This document shows positions 1-9,559 of a stretch of DNA of 64,000 nucleotides, in pieces; the first letter of the stretch is position 1, and each line of letters starts with the position of its first letter. The translations under genes and the position numbers were made by a program. The stretch is from Actinocrispum wychmicini. Its GTDB lineage: Bacteria; Actinomycetota; Actinomycetes; Mycobacteriales; Pseudonocardiaceae. The DNA is taken from the NCBI RefSeq assembly GCF_004345645.1, contig NZ_SLWS01000013.1, forward strand, positions 248,001 to 312,000, given 5' to 3'. The notes beneath the pieces were generated by a model. It searched no databases. It was not told the DNA's origin and saw only the letters and a program-made list of their open reading frames with translations.

Positions 1-2
1 AG

Positions 3-2759
3 CTGGTCATCGGCGGGGTCGGGCTGGGCCGGTATCTCGACCCGGTCCGGGACGCCGAGCGCTACCGGCCGATGCTCGGGTGGGACCGCGCGTACCGGAC
101 GGGTGACCTGGTCCGGGCCGACCCGGAGGGGCTGGTGTTCGTCGGCCGGGCCGACGACCAGGTGAAGATCTCCGGCCGCCGGGTCGAGCTCGGCGAGATC
201 GACACGGCCCTGGGCGCGTTGCCCGGCGTGGTCGCCGCCGCGGCGGCCGTGCGGAACGGGATGTTGATCGGCTACGTCGTGGCGGGCGGCTTCGACCCGG
301 GCGAGGCCCGGCGGATCCTGGCCGACCGGTTGCCGGCCGGGCTGGTGCCGCGGCTGGTGGAACTGCCGTCGTTGCCGATGAAGACCTCCGGCAAGGTGGA
401 CCGCGACGCGTTGCCGTGGCCGGTCAAAGGCGAGGCCGTGACGTACGCGTCGGAAACCGAGACCTGGCTGGCCGGTCAGTGGGCCGAGGTCCTGGGCGTC
501 CAAGTCGGCCGCGACGACAACTTCTTCGACCTCGGCGGCGGCAGCCTGGCCGCGGCCAGGCTCGTTTCCGCACTGCGCCAACGTTTTCCCACGGTCGCGG
601 TGCTGGACGTCTACGACCACCCCACCCTGCCAGCGCTCGCCGCACACCTGGACGAGCTGATGCGGCACGAGCCAGGCCAACGAACGGTCATGCCGACACC
701 GCGTCGGACAGGGGTGATCCAGGCGCTCGTGCATCTCGTCCTGGCCACCCTCACCGGCGTGAAATGGGTACTGGCGCTGCTGTTGCTCGACAACCTGATG
801 GCTCTCATCGATCCCGAGCCGTGGACGCCGACCACCTCGTGGTGGGTCCTGCTGGGCGCGTGGGCACTGCTGGTCAGCCCGGTCGGCCGGCTCGGCATCG
901 TGCTGGGCACGTCCCGGCTGCTGCGCCGGGGAATCCAGCCCGGGGAACATCCCCGCGGCGGGCGCGTCCACCTGCGGCTGTGGACGATGGAACGGGTCGC
1001 GGGCGCGTTCGGGCTGGCGGGCTTCGCCGGCACGCACTGGGCCGCTCGGTACGCCAAAGCGTTGGGCTGCAAGGTCGGCGCGAACGTCGACCTGCACGCC
1101 CTGCCGCCGGTGACCGGGATGGCGACGTTCGGCGACCGCTGCGCGGTCGAACCCGAGGCCGACCTGGCCGGCTGGTGGCTCGACGGTGACGTGCTGCACG
1201 TCGGTGAGATCTACATCGGCGCGGACGCCCGTGTCGGCGCCCGCAGCACGCTGTTGCCTGGCGCCAAGGTGCCCGACGGCACCGAGGTCACGCCCGGATC
1301 CTGCGTCACGGCGACCGACACGGTCAGCTACCAGGGGGATTGGCCCGCGCCTCGGCAGAGCCGGCCTCGGGGCTGGAACGCCGTGTACACCGCGTCGATG
1401 ATCGGCCTGGGCGCGTTGCCGCTCCTGGTGTCGATTCCGTGGATGCTGTTGGGCTACCAGATCGTCCGGAACGACGCGACCCTCGGCAGCGCACTGGGCC
1501 ACCTGCTGATCATCACGCCGTTGGCGACCGTCGCCGCCGTTCTGTCCTACGCGATGATCGTCGTGCTGTTGGTACGGCTGGCGGGACTGGGCATCACCGC
1601 GGGCACGCACCCTGCCCACGGACGAGTCGCGTGGTGCGTGTGGCTGACCGACCGCCTGGTGCGCAGCGCCCGCGTGAACCTGTTCCCGCTGTACGCGAGC
1701 CTCGCCACGCCCGCGTGGCTGCGTGCGTTGGGCGCCAAGGTAGGCCGCCGGGTGGAAGCGTCCACAGTGGTCACAATGCCGCGGCTCACCCATGTGGCCG
1801 ACGGCGGGTTCCTCGCCGACGACGGACTGCTCGCGCCGTTCGAGTCCCGCGGCGGCTGGCTGCGGCTCGGGCGGGTGCACGTGGGGGAGCGGGCCTTCCT
1901 CGGCAACTCGGGCATCCTCGGCCCCGGCCGGCACGTCCCGGCCGGCGCGCTGATCGGCGTCCTGTCCTCGGCGCCCGACGACGCGTCGCCCGGATCGTCC
2001 TGGCTGGGCCGGCCCGCGATGGAACTGCCCCGCGTCGCGGACCCGGTGGACAGTTCGCGCACGTTCGACCCACCCGCCCGGCTCGTGCTCGCCAGGGCCG
2101 CCGTGGAGGCGTGCCGGCTGGTTCCGATCGTGCTCAGCGCGCTCCTGGCCACCATGGCGTTGGCCGCGATCGACGAGGTCAACGTCCAGTACGGCCTGTG
2201 GGCGGCGGCCGCGGTCAGCGGCGGCGTACTCGTGCTCGCCGGTGTCATCGCGTGTGCGCTGACAACGTTGGCGAAGTGGCTGCTGGTCGGGCGGTTCCGG
2301 CCGGGACAGCACCCGCTGTGGAGCTCCTTCGTGTGGCGGAACGAGCTGTTCGACTGTTTCGTGGAGCAGCTTGCCGTGCCGTGGCTGCTCGGCTCGTCAC
2401 CCGGAACCCCCTGGCTGAACACGTGGCTGCGCAGCCTGGGCGCGCGCATCGGCAAAGGCGTGTGGTGCGAGACGCACTCGCTGCCGGAGACCGACCTGGT
2501 CCGGGTGGACGCCGGTGCGTCGGTGAACCGCGGCTGCGTGCTGCAGACCCACCTGTTCCACGATCGGCTGATGCGGCTTGACAACGTGCACGTGCACGGC
2601 GGGGCCACACTGGGGCCGCACAGCATCGCGCTGCCCGGCTCGGCCGTCGGCACCACGACCACCGTGGGACCGGGTTCCCTGGTCATGCGCGGTGAGGCCC
2701 TGCCAGGACGGTCCAGGTGGATCGGCAACCCGGTGCGTTCGTGGTCCGGGCATGGGTGA
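3..2759 (+). CDS. Pls/PosA-type non-ribosomal peptide synthetase, 3' part (5' end outside window)
   Basis: The reading frame is open from the window edge, so the true start lies upstream. Seen in order: the end of an adenylation domain with core motifs YRTGDLVR (about nt 93-116), GRADDQVKISGRRVELGE and TSGKVDRDAL (about nt 384-413); a carrier domain with DNFFDLGGGSLAAARL, whose phosphopantetheine serine is codon 543-545; then about 700 residues with roughly six hydrophobic spans (around nt 718-800, 840-905, 1396-1460, 1500-1590, 2100-2165, 2200-2280) alternating with three hexapeptide-repeat (left-handed helix) segments rich in G-A/V-x-V-G. This A-T-membrane-tandem architecture is that of the Pls/PosA family, which includes epsilon-poly-L-lysine synthetase. 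The product is probably a homopoly(amino acid) or short peptide polymer made at the membrane; the substrate cannot be read because the specificity pocket is outside the window. The start of uppS follows 42 nt later. Confidence 0.85.
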   Translation: MVIGGVGLGRYLDPVRDAERYRPMLGWDRAYRTGDLVRADPEGLVFVGRADDQVKISGRRVELGEIDTALGALPGVVAAAAAVRNGMLIGYVVAGGFDPGEARRILADRLPAGLVPRLVELPSLPMKTSGKVDRDALPWPVKGEAVTYASETETWLAGQWAEVLGVQVGRDDNFFDLGGGSLAAARLVSALRQRFPTVAVLDVYDHPTLPALAAHLDELMRHEPGQRTVMPTPRRTGVIQALVHLVLATLTGVKWVLALLLLDNLMALIDPEPWTPTTSWWVLLGAWALLVSPVGRLGIVLGTSRLLRRGIQPGEHPRGGRVHLRLWTMERVAGAFGLAGFAGTHWAARYAKALGCKVGANVDLHALPPVTGMATFGDRCAVEPEADLAGWWLDGDVLHVGEIYIGADARVGARSTLLPGAKVPDGTEVTPGSCVTATDTVSYQGDWPAPRQSRPRGWNAVYTASMIGLGALPLLVSIPWMLLGYQIVRNDATLGSALGHLLIITPLATVAAVLSYAMIVVLLVRLAGLGITAGTHPAHGRVAWCVWLTDRLVRSARVNLFPLYASLATPAWLRALGAKVGRRVEASTVVTMPRLTHVADGGFLADDGLLAPFESRGGWLRLGRVHVGERAFLGNSGILGPGRHVPAGALIGVLSSAPDDASPGSSWLGRPAMELPRVADPVDSSRTFDPPARLVLARAAVEACRLVPIVLSALLATMALAAIDEVNVQYGLWAAAAVSGGVLVLAGVIACALTTLAKWLLVGRFRPGQHPLWSSFVWRNELFDCFVEQLAVPWLLGSSPGTPWLNTWLRSLGARIGKGVWCETHSLPETDLVRVDAGASVNRGCVLQTHLFHDRLMRLDNVHVHGGATLGPHSIALPGSAVGTTTTVGPGSLVMRGEALPGRSRWIGNPVRSWSGHG

Positions 2760-2801
2760 GTACGTTGTGGGGGCCAGCTGTTCTTTGCCGAAGGAGTCAC
2801 G

Positions 2802-3614
2802 TTGCTTCGCCGACGCCGCGACCGCGAGCGCCCTGAGTTCCGACCGCCGGACCCGCACCCCTCCGGGGCCCGGCCGCCGCAGCTCGACGAGGTGCCCACC
2901 CACGTCGCCATCGTGATGGACGGCAACGGACGCTGGGCCAACGCGCGCGGCCTGCCCCGCACCGAGGGCCACAAACGCGGCGAGGAAGTCGTCCTCGACG
3001 TGGTCAAGGGCTGCATCGAGGTCGGTGTGCGGTGGCTGTCGGTCTACGCGTTCTCCACCGAGAACTGGAAGCGCAGCCCGGACGAGGTGCGCTTCCTGAT
3101 GAACTTCAACCGGGACGTCATCCACCGCCGCGTCGACGAACTGGACGCCCTCGGCGTGCACGTCCGCTGGGCCGGCCGGCTGCCGAAACTGTGGCGCAGC
3201 GTGGTGAACGAGCTGAAGATCGCCGACGAGCGCACCAAGGACAACGACGTGCTGAACCTGACCATGTGCGTGAACTACGGCGGCCGCGCGGAGGTCGCCG
3301 ACGCCGCCCGGGAGATCGCCCGGCAGGTCGCGGCCGGCAAGCTCAACCCGGACCGGGTGGACGAGAAGACCATCGCGAAGTTCCTGTACCAGCCCGAAAT
3401 GCCGGATGTCGACCTGTTCATCCGGCCGTCCGGCGAGATGCGCACCTCCAACTTCATGGTCTGGCAGGCGGCGTACGCCGAAATGGTGTTCCAGGACATC
3501 CTCTGGCCGGACTTCGACCGCCGTGACCTGTGGCGCGCCTGCGAGGCGTACGCCAACCGAGACCGGCGCTTCGGGGGCGCGGTCGACGCCTCCGCCGCCA
3601 AGGAGACGACATGA
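2802..3614 (+). CDS. uppS: Isoprenyl transferase (Z-type polyprenyl diphosphate synthase)
   Basis: Cytosolic cis-prenyltransferase that extends allylic diphosphates with isopentenyl diphosphate to give the long-chain lipid carrier for cell-wall synthesis. The family motif [13 protein letters not shown] is near residues 32-44 (catalytic Asp in MDGNGR), and the C-terminal [12 protein letters not shown] and AYAEMVF motifs are present. At 270 aa the length is normal. The TTG start is preceded by AAGGAG at 2791-2796 (5 nt spacing), which decides the start. Its stop overlaps the next gene by 4 nt (ATGA), implying a translationally coupled operon. The order uppS, small protein, then zur/smtB and glyS matches the mycobacterial Rv2361c-Rv2357c neighbourhood. 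Confidence 0.95.
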   Translation: MLRRRRDRERPEFRPPDPHPSGARPPQLDEVPTHVAIVMDGNGRWANARGLPRTEGHKRGEEVVLDVVKGCIEVGVRWLSVYAFSTENWKRSPDEVRFLMNFNRDVIHRRVDELDALGVHVRWAGRLPKLWRSVVNELKIADERTKDNDVLNLTMCVNYGGRAEVADAAREIARQVAAGKLNPDRVDEKTIAKFLYQPEMPDVDLFIRPSGEMRTSNFMVWQAAYAEMVFQDILWPDFDRRDLWRACEAYANRDRRFGGAVDASAAKETT

Positions 3615-4030
3615 GCAGCGAAGCCGCGCGCACGGCCGCGTTGCTCACCAACGCGCGTGACGCCCTCGAGCGCTACCACGAGGTCTTCGTGGACGACGAC
3701 GGCGCGCTGACCTTCCGGCACACCCAGGTGCCCTGCGCGGTCCAGGCCATGGAACTGGCCGAGGGCCTCAACGTGCTGAGCCTGACGTGCGTCGTCGCGT
3801 GGGATCTGCCCGACGAACCGGTCACCGTCGCCTCCGCGGCCGAACGCGGCGGCGAGGCCCTGTTCGGGACGGTCACCGTGGTGCACACTGATCGCGGCAT
3901 CGACGTCACCCTGCGCTACACGTTCCCCGCGGAGGGCCTTGACGTCACCGCGCTCGGCACGCTGTTGATGTTGGTCGTGTCGGGCGCGTCCCAGCTCCGG
4001 ATCGACCTACTGGCAGGATCGGATCGTTGA
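3611..4030 (+). CDS. Conserved actinobacterial protein downstream of uppS (Rv2360c-like position)
   Basis: Protein of 139 aa starting at the ATG that overlaps the uppS stop. No signal peptide or membrane span is visible. It reads as a small alpha/beta protein of YbjN-like character (an N-terminal helix ALERYHEVF, then alternating strands), but I cannot assign a catalytic motif. Its position between uppS and the zinc regulators matches mycobacterial Rv2360c, which supports a conserved, real gene. The next gene starts on a TTG overlapping its stop (TTGA), so all four genes 2802-5768 are probably co-transcribed. Function unknown. Confidence 0.7.
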   Translation: MSSEAARTAALLTNARDALERYHEVFVDDDGALTFRHTQVPCAVQAMELAEGLNVLSLTCVVAWDLPDEPVTVASAAERGGEALFGTVTVVHTDRGIDVTLRYTFPAEGLDVTALGTLLMLVVSGASQLRIDLLAGSDR

Positions 4031-5046
4031 CCACGGCTGTCGAAGACCAGCCCACGCGGGAACGCCCGCCCCGGCGGTTCGGCGTCACCTCGCTGGAGAT
4101 CCTCTGCGTACTGCTGGTGCTCGCGGTGGTGTTCCAAGGCAGCGTGGCCAGCATCCTCGACGTGCCGAAACTGCGCACGGCGTCAACGGTGTTCGTGGCC
4201 GTGTGCGTACAGGCACTGCCGTTCCTGGTGCTGGGAGTCGTGCTCAGTGGCGCCATCGCCGCGTTCATCCCGGCGAGCGCGCTGCGGAAAGCGTTGCCAC
4301 GCAAGCAAATCCTTGCGGTTCCCGTGGCCGGGATCGCGGGCGTTGCGCTCCCCGGATGTGAATGCGCGTCGGTGCCTGTGTCGCGCCGGCTGATCCAACA
4401 GGGCGTGCCCGCGTCGGCCGCCTTGGCGTTCCTGCTCGCCGCGCCGGCCGTCAACCCGATCGTGCTCGTGGCCACCGCGGTCGCGTTTCCCGGACGGCCC
4501 GAGATGGTGCTCGCCCGGTTCGTCGGCTCGCTGGTCACCGCGATCGTCATGGGCTGGCTGTGGGCCCGGTTCGGCAAGCTCGAATGGATGGCCGAGCGGG
4601 CACTGCGACGCCTGCCCGAGCACGTCTCCGGGCCCCGCTGGAAGGTCTTCGTCGAAGCCACCCGGCACGACCTGGTCGGCTCCGCCGGGTTCCTGGTCAT
4701 CGGCGGCATCACCGCGGCCGCGATGAACGTCTACGTCAAACAGGAATGGCTCAACGCGATCAGCGGGAACATCGTCCTCGGCGTCCTGCTGATGGCACTG
4801 CTCGCGGTCATTCTGGCGATCTGCAGCGAGGCGGACGCGTTCGTCGCGGCCTCGTTGTCCATGCTCCCGTTGCTGCCCCGGCTGGTGTTCCTCGTGGTCG
4901 GCCCGGTCGTGGACGTCAAGCTGATCGCCCTGCAGGCCGGCACGTTCGGCCGCTCGTTCGCCTTCCGGTTCGCGCCGGTCACGTTCGTCGTGGCGACGGT
5001 GTGCGCGGTCGGCACCGGCCTGGTGGTCCTCGGAGGAGTGGGATGA
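4027..5046 (+). CDS. DUF318/UPF0718-type permease
   Basis: Polytopic membrane protein of 339 aa with about eight hydrophobic segments and the family hallmark PGCECASVPVSRRL in the first half (around residues 107-120), plus a second-half CSEADAFVAAS motif. Members of this family (some named ArsP) are thought to move metals, metalloids or organo-arsenicals; the substrate here is not shown. It starts at TTG 4027 overlapping the upstream stop and itself overlaps the next gene by 4 nt. The next gene encodes the usual TIGR03943 partner, and the pair lies beside the zinc regulators Zur and SmtB, so a divalent-metal role is a reasonable inference. Confidence 0.85.
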   Translation: MTTAVEDQPTRERPPRRFGVTSLEILCVLLVLAVVFQGSVASILDVPKLRTASTVFVAVCVQALPFLVLGVVLSGAIAAFIPASALRKALPRKQILAVPVAGIAGVALPGCECASVPVSRRLIQQGVPASAALAFLLAAPAVNPIVLVATAVAFPGRPEMVLARFVGSLVTAIVMGWLWARFGKLEWMAERALRRLPEHVSGPRWKVFVEATRHDLVGSAGFLVIGGITAAAMNVYVKQEWLNAISGNIVLGVLLMALLAVILAICSEADAFVAASLSMLPLLPRLVFLVVGPVVDVKLIALQAGTFGRSFAFRFAPVTFVVATVCAVGTGLVVLGGVG

Positions 5047-5768
5047 GGCGGGAAACCCAGAACATCCTGCTGGTGCTGCTCGGCGGAGCCCTGCTCAAGA
5101 TCTCCCTGAACGGCACCTATCTGCGGTACGTCAAACCCACACAGCTGCCCTGGCTGATCGCGGCGGGCACCATCATGGTCGCCGTCGCGTTCATCTCCAT
5201 CGGCCGCGACATCATCGCCGCTCGCCGCCCGGACGGACCCGTGGACGTCGGCCACCACCACGGCTCGCACAGCACCTGGCTGCTGCTCCTGCCGGTACTC
5301 GCGGTCTTCCTGATCGCCCCGCCGGCGCTCGGCGAAGACTCGGTGAACCGCGCCGCCGCCCGCACCCCACCGGCACCGTCCGCATCCTCGTCCGAGGACT
5401 TCGGCTTCCCGCCGCTTCCCGCCGGGGACGTCATCGACCAGCGCATGCGCGACTTCGTCGAACGCGCCGCCTGGGACAAGTCAGGCTCCCTGAACACCCG
5501 CTCGGTCCGCCTGACCGGCTTCATCGCGCACAAAGGACCGGACACATTCCTGGCGCGCATGACCATCAGCTGCTGCGCGGCCGACGCCTACCCGGTGAAG
5601 GTCAAACTCGACGGCCCCAGCCTGGACACCCTCGCCGGCGACCAGTGGGTGCAGGCAACCGTCCGAATCCACCCCGGAACGGCGAACAAGGACACCGCGT
5701 ACGTGCCAACGGCGACCCTGCAGAACCTCCAACTCACCCAGCAACCAGAAGACCCCTACGAATACTGA
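5043..5768 (+). CDS. TIGR03943-family permease partner subunit
   Basis: Protein of 241 aa, ATG start overlapping the permease stop. N-terminal hydrophobic segments (about residues 7-22, 36-55, 77-95) with a His-rich stretch GHHHGSH between two of them, then a soluble C-terminal region carrying TGFIAHKGPDTFLARM and a double-Cys ISCCAAD motif. These are features of TIGR03943 proteins, which are encoded next to DUF318 permeases as here. The His run and the CC pair could contact metal, in keeping with the Zur/SmtB neighbours, but this is inference. It converges on zur with a 93-nt gap in which I see no clear terminator. Confidence 0.8.
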   Translation: MRRETQNILLVLLGGALLKISLNGTYLRYVKPTQLPWLIAAGTIMVAVAFISIGRDIIAARRPDGPVDVGHHHGSHSTWLLLLPVLAVFLIAPPALGEDSVNRAAARTPPAPSASSSEDFGFPPLPAGDVIDQRMRDFVERAAWDKSGSLNTRSVRLTGFIAHKGPDTFLARMTISCCAADAYPVKVKLDGPSLDTLAGDQWVQATVRIHPGTANKDTAYVPTATLQNLQLTQQPEDPYEY

Positions 5769-5861
5769 TTCGATCACACCGCCGACAACTCGCCATCCCC
5801 ACCCGCTTGGTCGGCGCCGCAGCTGTCACTGCCAGCCGGGTCTCGTCCGTTGTGGGCGGGT

Positions 5862-6284
5862 TCAGCTCTTCGTACACCCCGCGCAGGTGCCGAAGATCTC
5901 CACGGTGTGGCTGACCTCGGAGAAGCCGTTCTCCTCGGCGACGCGGTCGGCCCACTTCTCCACCGCCGGACCCTCCACCTCGACCGTGCGACCGCACATC
6001 CGGCACACCAGGTGATGGTGGTGGTGCTGGGAGCACCGCCGGTAGATCGCCTCACCGGTGTCCGTCCGCAGGACGTCCACCTCGCCCGCGTCCGCGAGGG
6101 ACTGCAGCGTCCGGTAGACGGTGGTCAGCCCGATGCCCTCGCCGCGTTTGCGCAGCTCTTCGTGCAGATCCTGGGCGGACCGGAACTCGTCCAGGTCGTC
6201 GAGGAGCTCGGCGACCGCGGCGCGCTGCTTGGTGGACCGGCGAGCCGTGCCCGGGGCGGGCTGGGTGCGGTTCGTGGTGGTCAT
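5862..6284 (-). CDS. zur: Zinc uptake regulator, Fur family
   Basis: DNA-binding repressor of zinc-uptake and zinc-independent ribosomal protein genes. Seen: the winged helix with LTTVYRTLQSLADAGEVD, a His-rich metal-binding loop CSQHHHHHLVC, and two CxxC pairs (CRMC and CAGC) forming the structural zinc site. About 140 aa, normal for Zur/FurB. I start at ATG 6284, which overlaps the arsR stop as TGATG; a TTG three bases upstream (6287) sits nearer the AGGAGG at 6295-6300 and is a real alternative. It is second gene of an arsR-zur operon, the same order as mycobacterial smtB-furB, in which SmtB releases the operon when zinc is plentiful. Confidence 0.9.
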   Translation of the reverse strand: MTTTNRTQPAPGTARRSTKQRAAVAELLDDLDEFRSAQDLHEELRKRGEGIGLTTVYRTLQSLADAGEVDVLRTDTGEAIYRRCSQHHHHHLVCRMCGRTVEVEGPAVEKWADRVAEENGFSEVSHTVEIFGTCAGCTKS

Positions 6285-6679
6285 CAAGCTCGAGCCTCCT
6301 CCACGTGCGCCACGGCGTCCACCACGATATGCGACAGATGCTCGTCGACGAGGCGGTACACGACCTCGCGCCCGTGCCGCTCACCCTCGACGACACCGGC
6401 CGACTTGAGCACCCGCAGGTGTTGGCTGATCAACGGCTGCGCCACCCCCAGCACGTCGACGAGCTCATGGACACATCGGTCCGACTCACGCAACTGGAGC
6501 ACGATCGAGATCCGCACCGGCGCGGCCAACGCCCGGAGCAGGTCACCCGCGGCGGTCAGCGTCCCCGGCGCTCGGGGCGGCACCGCCTCCACGTTCGGCC
6601 TGTCCTGCTCGTGCGGGACGGACTCCGGGGTTTCCGTGCCTACGCTCGCTGTCCTGTCCAGCATCAGCCGCCGCCTCAC
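6284..6679 (-). CDS. smtB: ArsR/SmtB-family zinc-responsive repressor
   Basis: Winged-helix repressor of 131 aa. The recognition-helix region reads GVAQPLISQHLRVLKSAGVV. The C-terminal helix holds D-x-H-x10-H-x2-E (beginning DEHLSH and ending HVEE), the alpha5 zinc site of SmtB/CzrA-type sensors, so a zinc (or cobalt) sensor is well supported. A Cys in DRCVHEL recalls the alpha3 position. A GTG at 6679 with GAGG nearby is taken as start; an in-frame ATG at 6664 is possible. The gene leads the arsR-zur operon, and an imperfect palindrome lies upstream at 6721-6743. Confidence 0.88.
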   Translation of the reverse strand: MRRRLMLDRTASVGTETPESVPHEQDRPNVEAVPPRAPGTLTAAGDLLRALAAPVRISIVLQLRESDRCVHELVDVLGVAQPLISQHLRVLKSAGVVEGERHGREVVYRLVDEHLSHIVVDAVAHVEEARA

Positions 6680-6720
6680 TGCCTCGAAGGGTCCGCCGCC
6701 GCTCCCAAGTCTAGTCGCTA

Positions 6721-6743
6721 ATGATTTCCGTAGTCGTATTCAT
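6721..6743. promoter_or_regulatory. Candidate SmtB operator upstream of smtB-zur
   Basis: The stretch starts ATGATTTCCG and ends TCGTATTCAT, an imperfect inverted repeat with ATGA...TCAT ends, resembling the A/T-rich 12-2-12 type sites of SmtB repressors. It lies about 40-65 nt upstream of the smtB start, beyond a possible -10 (TAGACT, minus strand, around 6708-6713). Half-site agreement is only about 6 of 10, so this is a weak call. Confidence 0.35.
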
Positions 6744-7051
6744 CGCAACTGCATGATGGCGACGGCGGCCAGCAGCCCCAGGACGGCCACCCGCATCACC
6801 CGGTCGGACGGCGAGAGCACCTTCCAGGTGACGGCCAGCAGGATCGCCACCCCCACCCCAAGGACACCCAACAGGATGGCACCGACCGCGCCGCCCACCG
6901 CGACCCCGGCTGCGAACAAGCCGACAACCACGACGAACACCACGAGCGGACGCACCTTGGCCAACGGGCCGTCCCCGGCGAGCAATGGCGCCCGCATGTT
7001 CCTTCTGCCTGGCACGGCGGCCTCCTCAGCTCGGCGATACCGTGTCGCCAC
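6740..7051 (-). CDS. Small membrane protein, DUF6703-like
   Basis: Protein of 103 aa with a basic N-terminus (RYRR, PGRRNMR), then hydrophobic segments at about residues 34-63 and 65-75 and a short one near the C-terminus (VAVLGLLAAVAIM). No enzymatic motif is visible. GTG at 7051 is the longest plausible start; an internal ATG (MRAPLL) is possible. It lies upstream of smtB on the same strand but separated by the candidate SmtB operator, and diverges from the monooxygenase-like gene at 7085. Function unknown. Confidence 0.65.
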   Translation of the reverse strand: MATRYRRAEEAAVPGRRNMRAPLLAGDGPLAKVRPLVVFVVVVGLFAAGVAVGGAVGAILLGVLGVGVAILLAVTWKVLSPSDRVMRVAVLGLLAAVAIMQLR

Positions 7052-7084
7052 ATCCTAGGAAAGACGGGAAAGAGGTCGACACCC

Positions 7085-7459
7085 GTGCTGTTGGTCTGCG
7101 GTTTCACCGTGCCCGACGCCGAAACCGCCGAGTTCACGGCGCAGGCGAACCGTTCGATCGAACTGCTGACGGCACAGCAAGGCTGCCAACGAGCCCTCCT
7201 GGGCCACTCAGCGGACGAACCCACCCAATGGGTCCTGACAGTCGAGTTCGCCTCGGTGGTCGCCTACCGCCGGGCAATGTCGCCCTTCGACGTGCGCGAA
7301 CACGTCATCCCCTTCCTCTCCCGCGGCGAGGCAGCCGCCTACGAGGTCGTCGCCGACGCCACGGACGGCCACGTCCAACAGCACACCAGCGTGATCGCGA
7401 CAGACGCGGCCACAGTCCGCCCCAGCGACGCCAGCGGCCCCGCCACACCACGTCCGTGA
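7085..7459 (+). CDS. Antibiotic biosynthesis monooxygenase (ABM)-fold protein
   Basis: Protein of 124 aa with the dimeric alpha+beta barrel pattern of ABM proteins: strand CGFTVPD, helix FTAQANRSIELL, the QGCQRALLGHSADEPTQWVL strand pair and the YRRAMSPFDVREHVIPFL helix. Members are small oxygenases or unknown dimers; no cofactor is expected. Start GTG 7085 is 33 nt from the divergent DUF6703 gene. The last 25 residues are Thr/Ala/Pro-rich and unlike the family, and the gene runs straight into a short tandem repeat. Substrate unknown. Confidence 0.7.
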   Translation: MLLVCGFTVPDAETAEFTAQANRSIELLTAQQGCQRALLGHSADEPTQWVLTVEFASVVAYRRAMSPFDVREHVIPFLSRGEAAAYEVVADATDGHVQQHTSVIATDAATVRPSDASGPATPRP

Positions 7460-7528
7460 CACCCACCCGTGACACCCAGGTCCGTGAAGTCCAGCGTCGG
7501 TGACGTCCAGCGTCCGTGACACCCAGCG
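7453..7528. repeat. Five imperfect direct repeats of TCCGTGACACCCAG
   Basis: Copies begin near 7453, 7466, 7481, 7497 and 7513 with 13-16 nt spacing; variants read CCCGTGACACCCAGG, TCCGTGAAGTCCAGC and TCGGTGACGTCCAGC. The array starts inside the last codons of the ABM-like gene and ends in the intergenic gap before the convergent His/Cys-rich gene. It may be a minisatellite or a cluster of binding sites. Confidence 0.6.
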
Positions 7529-7657
7529 CCGGACAGCCGACGCGGGCAGCAGGCTGTGCGCGCTGCCGTCCAGCTAGGCGCCAGCCACCCCGCCGAAGTG
7601 GGTTGGTGGAGCCCCGCCGGGGTGCGGGCGGGGCGTCCGTTGGCGCGTTGGCGCTGG

Positions 7658-7990
7658 TCAGGCCGCGTGCTCGCACGTTGGGCAGGTACAGTCGGCGCAC
7701 GTGCAGTTCGCGCACGTGTCCGCGCACCCGTTGCAGGCGCAGGTCGCGTGGTTGCAGGTCGGACATACGCAGTCCGCGCAGGAGCAGACCGCGCACGAGT
7801 CCGAGCAGTGCGGACACGCGCACACGTCGCACTCGTCGTAGTGGACTCCGTCGGCGGTTACGTGTTCGCGGTGCACGTGGCCGTCGTGGAGGTAGTCGAC
7901 GTGGTCGGTGTGGAGAACTGCGTCGTGCCCGCAACCAGGCCCGTGGGTGTGGCGGTGGCTTTCGGCCTGGCGGTGCGCGACTGTCGTCAT
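7658..7990 (-). CDS. His-rich/Cys-rich metallothionein-like zinc-binding protein
   Basis: Protein of 110 aa with two distinct parts. Residues 1-50 are His-rich (HRHTHGPGCGHDAVLHTDH, then DYLHDGHVHREH), like short actinobacterial proteins often seen near zinc genes. Residues about 53-110 hold 19 Cys in CxC, CxxC and CPTC arrangement, with an internal duplication (CSCADCVCPTC and CTCADCTCPTC). This is metallothionein-like composition, so metal storage or buffering is likely; zinc is favoured by the smtB-zur genes 1-2 kb away. ATG 7990 has GAAAGGACC just upstream. No clear Zur box was found in front. A fusion of the two parts seems unusual. Confidence 0.75.
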   Translation of the reverse strand: MTTVAHRQAESHRHTHGPGCGHDAVLHTDHVDYLHDGHVHREHVTADGVHYDECDVCACPHCSDSCAVCSCADCVCPTCNHATCACNGCADTCANCTCADCTCPTCEHAA

Positions 7991-8173
7991 ATGTTGGTCC
8001 TTTCGGCGGTATCCTCTCTACTGAATGGTCGTATGCGTATCCGTGCATCACAACTCGGATCCGTGACGATCAAGCCGATGGGGTGATAGGGGAATCCCCT
8101 CGTGGTGGACGGTGACCGGCGGCTACGCTGACATCTCCCCGAGCTGTTCCCCGCGTACCTGTATGGAGTGTTC

Positions 8174-9559
<1,386 letters not shown>

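Noticed and set aside
5824-5851. TGTCACT...CGTC resembling an ECF41 promoter after the TIGR03943 gene
   Set aside because: Spacing is 14 nt rather than 16 and no plus-strand gene follows.
7516-8115. Arg-rich plus-strand frames opposite the Cys-rich gene
   Set aside because: They mirror the Cys codons of the minus-strand protein and have no start signal.
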